Assembly: GCA_050949415.1 (NCBI GenBank)
Contig: JBMNFR010000015.1
Span: 626,500-690,499 of the forward strand
From: JAAZKI01 sp012799905
Lineage (GTDB): Bacteria; Verrucomicrobiota; Lentisphaeria; Oligosphaerales; Oligosphaeraceae
DNA: 64,000 nucleotides
Direction: 5' to 3'
A model generated the notes under the pieces. That model saw only the letters and a list, made by a program, of their open reading frames with translations. It did not search any database and was not told the origin of the DNA. Numbering within the stretch: the first letter of the stretch is position 1; every line of letters starts with the position of its first letter. Of the stretch, positions 60,182 through 64,000 are shown one piece after another. Made by a program: the position numbers and the translations under genes.

Positions 60182-61229
60182 ATGAGGAAAATCGCCTTTT
60201 TTCGATGCCAAGCCATACGACCGGGAATCCTTCGACAGGGCAAACGGCGGGCGCTATGAGATACGGTACTTTGAGACGCGCCTCACGGCTGCGGCACTGC
60301 CGCTTGCGGACGGATGCGACGCGGCCTGCGCCTTCGTGAACGCCGAAATCGACCGTGCGGTCGTGGAGGGGCTTGTCGCGAGGGGCATAAAGGTGCTTGC
60401 GCTGCGATGCGCCGGCTACAACAACGTTGATTTCAGGGCCGCATACGAGGCTGGCCTGACGGTCGTGCGCGTGCCTGCCTACTCGCCATACGCCGTGGCG
60501 GAGCATGCAGCCGCGCTGCTGCTGACGCTGAACCGCCATATCCACAAGGCGGCAGTGCGCACCCGCGACTTCAACTTCTCCCTTGTCGGCCTCACGGGAT
60601 TCGACCTGCACGGCAAGACCGCGGGCGTCGTCGGCATGGGCAAGATTGGACGCATATTCGCTGGAATCTGCCTTGGCTTCGGCATGAGGGTGCTGGCATA
60701 CGACGCCTTTCCGAAACCGCAGGACGGCGTTGAATTTGTCCCCCTGGACAGCCTTCTGGCCGAATCGGACATTGTCTCGCTCCACTGCCCGCTAACGCCT
60801 GAAACGAAGCACTTGTTCAATGCGGAGACGTTCGCCAGGATGAAGCGGGGTGTCGTCATTGTCAACACATCGCGGGGCGGACTGGTGGACAGCGAGGCGC
60901 TCCTCGCCGCCCTCCGCGGCGGGCAGGTCGGTGCTGCAGGCCTGGACGTCTATGAAGAGGAGAGCGAGTGGTTCTACGAGGACCGGTCGGATGTTACCAT
61001 GCAGAACAAGACGCTGTCGCTGCTGGTTTCGATGCCGAATGTCATCGTCACCTCCCACCAGGCGTTTTTGACGCACGAGGCGCTGGCGAACATCGCGACG
61101 ACCACGCTGGCCAACCTGGACGCCTTCTTCGCAGGCGCACCACTGGAAAACGAAATCTGCTACCGCTGCATGGGGACGGACAGGCCTCAGACCGACTGCC
61201 CGAAACGCGCAGGCGGTCGCTGCCATTGA
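60182..61229 (+). pseudogene. D-2-hydroxyacid dehydrogenase (D-lactate dehydrogenase-like), frame break in a T tract
   Basis: From the ATG at 60182 the frame is lost at the T run 60197-60202; removing one T gives MRKIAFFDAKPYDRESFDR continuing into AEIDRAVVEGLVARGIKVLA. The body shows VVGMGKIGRIFAGICLGFGM (NAD-binding GxGxxG), IVNTSRGGLVDSEALLAALR (catalytic Arg), AGLDVYEEESEWF (Glu) and IVTSHQAFLTHEAL (His), typical of D-lactate dehydrogenase. The C-terminus has several Cys (ENEICYRC, TDCPKRAGGRC) which is unusual. As read, only the 297-residue remainder from an internal start at 60336 would be translated. It lies between cupin and sufC. Confidence 0.83.
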
Positions 61230-61247
61230 CATAATCAGGAGCGAACC

Positions 61248-62003
61248 ATGAGCATTCTTGAAATGGAGCATGTCGGATTCAAGGTTCCCTCAGAGCAGGG
61301 GGAACGGGAAATCATCCGCGATGTCAATCTTGCGCTTGAGCCGGGGCGGCTGGTTGTCGTCACCGGCCCCAATGGAGGCGGCAAATCGACGCTGGCGCGT
61401 CTGATTGCCGGAATCGCCATTCCCACCGCAGGAAGGATTCTGCTGGACGGGGAAGACATCACTGGGAAGAGCGTCACCGAGCGCGCGAGGGCGGGCATAG
61501 GGTTCGCCTTCCAGCAGCCCGTCCGCTTCAAGGGGATTCGCGTCCTTGACCTGCTCCGCCTTGCGGCTGGAAAGGAATTGAGCGTCTCGGACGCATGCGA
61601 ATACCTCTCCGCCGTCGGGCTGTGCGCCCGCGACTACATCCACAGGGAAGTCAACGCCAGTCTTTCAGGAGGCGAGCTGAAGCGGATTGAAATCGCCACC
61701 GTCTTCGCCAGAGGGGTGCGCCTTTCCATCTTCGACGAGCCCGAGGCCGGCATCGACCTGTGGAGTTTCCAGAACCTCATCCGGCTTTTCAAGGAGATGC
61801 GCGGAAATATTCCCGGCGGCACAATCATGATCATATCGCACCAGGAGAGGCTGATGGACATCGCGGATGAAATCGTGGTGATGAAGGACGGCGGCGTGGA
61901 CAGGCACGGGCCGAAGGACGACATCCTGCCAGGCCTGGCTGGCTCGCCGCTCGCCATTGGTGGCTGCTGCAAGAACGGACAAGGGAGGCTGACGAAATGC
62001 TGA
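61248..62003 (+). CDS. sufC: SufC-type Fe-S assembly ATPase
   Basis: The 251-residue ABC-type ATPase has Walker A VTGPNGGGKSTLARLIAG, Q-loop GFAFQQPVRFKG, signature ASLSGGELKRIEIATVFARG, Walker B LSIFDEPEAGIDLW and switch His in IMIISHQERLMDIA. SufC powers Fe-S cluster building on SufB/SufD. A short Cys-rich tail (GGCCKNGQGRLTKC) is unusual. It overlaps sufB by 7 bases, so the two form a complex. Confidence 0.92.
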   Translation: MSILEMEHVGFKVPSEQGEREIIRDVNLALEPGRLVVVTGPNGGGKSTLARLIAGIAIPTAGRILLDGEDITGKSVTERARAGIGFAFQQPVRFKGIRVLDLLRLAAGKELSVSDACEYLSAVGLCARDYIHREVNASLSGGELKRIEIATVFARGVRLSIFDEPEAGIDLWSFQNLIRLFKEMRGNIPGGTIMIISHQERLMDIADEIVVMKDGGVDRHGPKDDILPGLAGSPLAIGGCCKNGQGRLTKC

Positions 62004-62926
62004 AGAACATGACCGACACAATAAGAGGCATGCTGCGGGAACTGACGGGCAGAGACGATTTCTCCGGCGGCGCGTTCAATGTCCGCGCCAATGGCGAATC
62101 GGCGGGGCGGCTTTCCACCGATGGCATACGCATAGAGCCGAAGCCGGACGGGAGCGGGCTTGACATCCACATTGCGCCAGGCGTGAAGAGGGACAAGGTG
62201 CATATCCCCGTCGTCATCACGAAAAGCGGCATCCGCGAAACCGTCTATAACGACTTCCACATCGGCGAGGGCGCGGACGTGGAGATTGTCGCCGGCTGCG
62301 GCATACACAACCACGGACCCCAGGATTCCGAACACGACGGCGTGCACCGTTTCTGGCTTGCCAGGGGAGCAAGGGTCAGATATGTCGAGAAGCATTTCGG
62401 CTCAGGCGACGGTTCTGGCAGAAGCATCCTGAATCCCGGCACCGAGGTGTACATGGACGAGGGAAGCGTCATGGAAATGGAGATGGTGCAGATACGCGGC
62501 GTGGATGACACGGAGCGCACCACCACGGCTGAACTTGCGGCCAATGCCAGGCTTGTTGTCAGAGAGCGGCTCATGACCCACGGCAGACAGCGCGCAATCA
62601 GTTATTATGTGGTGAAGATGAACGGCGCCGGCGCAAGCGCCGACGTGGTCTCGCGCGGAGTGGCTCGCGACGACTCCTACCAGAAATTCGATGCGAAACT
62701 TGTCGGGAACGCGCCATGCACTGGACACACCGAATGCGATTCCATCATCATGGACAACGGCAAGATTCTTGCCGTGCCCGGGCTGGAGGCGAACAACGTG
62801 GATGCCGCCCTGGTCCATGAGGCGGCAATCGGGAAGATTGCCGGCGACCAGCTGGTAAAGCTAATGACTCTGGGACTCACGGAACAGGAGGCGGAAGAGC
62901 AGATAATCAATGGCTTCCTGAACTGA
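61997..62926 (+). CDS. sufB: SufB/SufD-like Fe-S scaffold
   Basis: The 309-residue protein has the SufBD beta-helix core: ETVYNDFHIGEGADVEIVAG, CGIHNHGPQDSEHDGVHRFW, AGASADVVSRGVARDDSYQK and SIIMDNGKILAVPGLEANNV with the conserved ALVHEAAIGKIAGDQLVKLM near the end. It is shorter than E. coli SufB, matching the minimal SufBC (SMS-type) system of anaerobes and archaea. It pairs with the overlapping sufC and ends the hcp operon. Confidence 0.9.
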   Translation: MLKNMTDTIRGMLRELTGRDDFSGGAFNVRANGESAGRLSTDGIRIEPKPDGSGLDIHIAPGVKRDKVHIPVVITKSGIRETVYNDFHIGEGADVEIVAGCGIHNHGPQDSEHDGVHRFWLARGARVRYVEKHFGSGDGSGRSILNPGTEVYMDEGSVMEMEMVQIRGVDDTERTTTAELAANARLVVRERLMTHGRQRAISYYVVKMNGAGASADVVSRGVARDDSYQKFDAKLVGNAPCTGHTECDSIIMDNGKILAVPGLEANNVDAALVHEAAIGKIAGDQLVKLMTLGLTEQEAEEQIINGFLN

Positions 62927-63012
62927 ACGTGGGAGGATGCCATGCCGCGCATCGGCTAGCACAAGTTATCCATAATCTGTGACAGAAAGGCAACTTTCCC
63001 GCAGTCTCTCGG

Positions 63013-63068
63013 CAGAGAGAATCGGCGTCTCTCTGCCGTTTATTCCTCGCCTTTTTTCGCTATTTTCA
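63013..63068. repeat. Direct repeat, first copy
   Basis: About 55 bp, starting CAGAGAGAATCGGCGTCTCT and continuing through TTTATTCCTCGCC, nearly identical to 63701-63756. The start contains the short palindrome AGAGA...TCTCT. The two copies flank the lipoprotein gene and may be a transposable or recombining cassette border. Confidence 0.75.
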
Positions 63069-63236
63069 GCTCGTCAATTCCGTACCGCGCAGTTGAAATA
63101 CACGATGAGCAGTTATAGATTATACAAATAGCGATTTCAAAATGACAACTGCCAGAGTGAGTTTGGAAAGGAATAAGTTGTTTTTTGCACAAGTTCTCAA
63201 ATCAGGTGGCTCAAGTCCATTAACACGGAAAAGACT

Positions 63237-63635
63237 ATGAAATATATCTTTTGGACCATTATTTCTGTCTGTCTCCTGACCACGGCAGGATGTTCCGGTT
63301 TTTCCAGACTGCCCCAAATCGATTTTGTTGGCAAGAGCCGTGAAGATGTAATCAGGATATTTGCTCAAAATCCTGAAAAAGCATGGGGAACGCATATCAA
63401 CATTTGCACCCCGTTGAAAGAAACTCCTCCTTATTTCTGCGGAAACAATCGATATTTCATCACACTTGAAGAAGCTCTGGCAGATGAACAACTGCTAAAA
63501 GCTCCAGCTTTAGGTGGTTACCGAACGCAACGACGTTTTGCCATTCCAGGAGCATGGGATTATTATGTAATCACATTTGATGAAAACAATATCGTTGTTT
63601 CACAAAAGATAGATTCGCTGCAGGATGGCCTGTGA
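63237..63635 (+). CDS. Small lipoprotein
   Basis: The 132-residue product begins MKYIFWTIISVCLLTTAGCS with a lipobox TTAGC (Cys19), so it should be a lipoprotein. The mature part has VGKSREDVIRIFAQNPEKAW, a short repeat of outer-membrane-assembly-like (SmpA/BamE) flavour, and a C-terminal WDYYVITFDENNIV beta hairpin. SmpA/OmlA-type proteins aid membrane assembly, but the match is faint. It is flanked by 55-bp direct repeats and followed by a terminator. Confidence 0.68.
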   Translation: MKYIFWTIISVCLLTTAGCSGFSRLPQIDFVGKSREDVIRIFAQNPEKAWGTHINICTPLKETPPYFCGNNRYFITLEEALADEQLLKAPALGGYRTQRRFAIPGAWDYYVITFDENNIVVSQKIDSLQDGL

Positions 63636-63661
63636 TAGTGAATTGTATAATCCTATTTCTT

Positions 63662-63697
63662 AAACTGCGTCAAATTTAACACATTTGACGCAGTTTT
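63662..63697. terminator. Terminator of the lipoprotein gene
   Basis: AAACTGCGTCAAAT pairs perfectly with ATTTGACGCAGTTT around a 7-nt loop, 26 bp after the stop; four T close the stem on the plus strand. Confidence 0.8.
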
Positions 63698-63700
63698 GCA

Positions 63701-63756
63701 CAGAGAGAATCGGCGTCTCTCTATCGTTTATTCCTCGCCTTTTTCCGCTATTTTGG
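63701..63756. repeat. Direct repeat, second copy
   Basis: This matches 63013-63068 except at a few positions (for example AT for GC after TCTCT, and one T-to-C change in the T tract). It follows the terminator of the lipoprotein gene. Confidence 0.75.
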
Positions 63757-64000
63757 GCACACATAGAGACGGCTTTCGAGACGCCTTTTTCCGTCCGAAA
63801 CAGGGAGAGGGTTCCACCCTTGAGAGGTGTCGGTAATCGTATTGGACAAGGAAATATGACCACACCCGTTTTCAGGCGAGGCGGTGTGCTTTGGAGAACA
63901 ATTGGAGGAATTGGTGACCACTTCAAGAGAATGTGAAAAGTGGGTGGGCGGAAACCGCGATTCAGCGAGATGACTTTGCAGGAACAATAGGATTAGTACA
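63757..64000. other. Gene-free end of the window
   Basis: No supported gene lies here; the frames present are short and lack ribosome binding sites. Confidence 0.4.

Noticed and set aside
1..64000. CRISPR arrays, tRNA and rRNA genes
   Set aside because: No regularly spaced repeats, cloverleaf with TTC-anticodon-type arms or ribosomal sequences were seen by eye; a tRNAscan-type search was not possible.

Overview
The window is a mosaic of bacterial chromosome, several prophage or phage-like segments, insertion sequences and a large restriction island. The host looks like an anaerobic Gram-negative bacterium: there are lipoproteins with lipoboxes, a phosphoethanolamine-transferase-type membrane enzyme, a hybrid-cluster protein with a minimal SufCB pair, and secreted or carbohydrate-active genes (ADP-ribosylglycohydrolase family, clan A-like glycoside hydrolase). 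This mixture would suit a gut PVC-group bacterium such as a Lentisphaerota/Victivallis relative, but that is an inference from gene style, not a proof.

Layout. 1-3357: phage tail genes on the minus strand, cut off abruptly. 3358-5560: a lower-GC stretch with one phosphoethanolamine-transferase-like gene. 5587-6430: 5' part of a phage recombination exonuclease. 6431-11863: phage head genes (start of a prohead protease/scaffold gene, portal, a small connector-position protein, large terminase interrupted by an intein, small protein). 11988-12568: frameshifted HARE-HTH gene. 12581-25252: long minus-strand phage early operon (small PnuC-like membrane protein, SAM synthetase, ParB-domain DNA methylase, primase-polymerase, RNA ligase, SF2 helicase, RusA resolvase, DUF669 ssDNA-binding protein, RecA-like ATPase, exonuclease). 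25594-25760: nested RNA-like stem structure. 25862-28048: three-gene operon of exported proteins ending in a WHH-nuclease-like protein. 28641-34751: IS-rich scrap zone (broken ISL3, rve transposase with large hairpins, 3' scrap of uvrA, a PTPS-fold gene, an IS1380 element). 34855-38895: carbohydrate/ADP-ribose genes, the last one truncated. 38900-39742: 3' part of a phage major capsid gene. 39835-41635: a complete IS with 14-bp terminal inverted repeats. 41749-42735: three small phage-type genes. 42993-53079: an extended type III restriction-modification island (XRE regulator, SNF2-type helicase, DUF4391, Mod, Res, unknown gene). 53166-53457: palindromic intergenic element. 53921-56917: mobile cassette (sigma factor, DUF2924, large serine recombinase). 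57236-62926: TetR-controlled hcp-cupin-dehydrogenase-sufC-sufB operon. 63013-64000: a lipoprotein gene between copies of a 55-bp repeat.

How it fits together. The phage early operon combines recombination/replication functions with SAM production next to a DNA methylase. The restriction island combines a classical Mod/Res pair with an extra SNF2-type ATPase, a DUF4391 protein and an unrecognised sixth gene; its mod gene has an AT-rich, apparently exchanged target-recognition region and a frame break in an A tract. The hcp operon couples hydroxylamine/NO handling with Fe-S assembly.

Caution: three junctions (about 3357, 6430 and 38896) cut genes in half against unrelated DNA. At least four genes carry single-base frame disruptions, three of them in A or T runs. 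Either the locus is a heavily rearranged graveyard of related prophages, or part of the order and some indels are assembly or sequencing artefacts. All coordinates and products are read by eye from sequence; no database search was possible.
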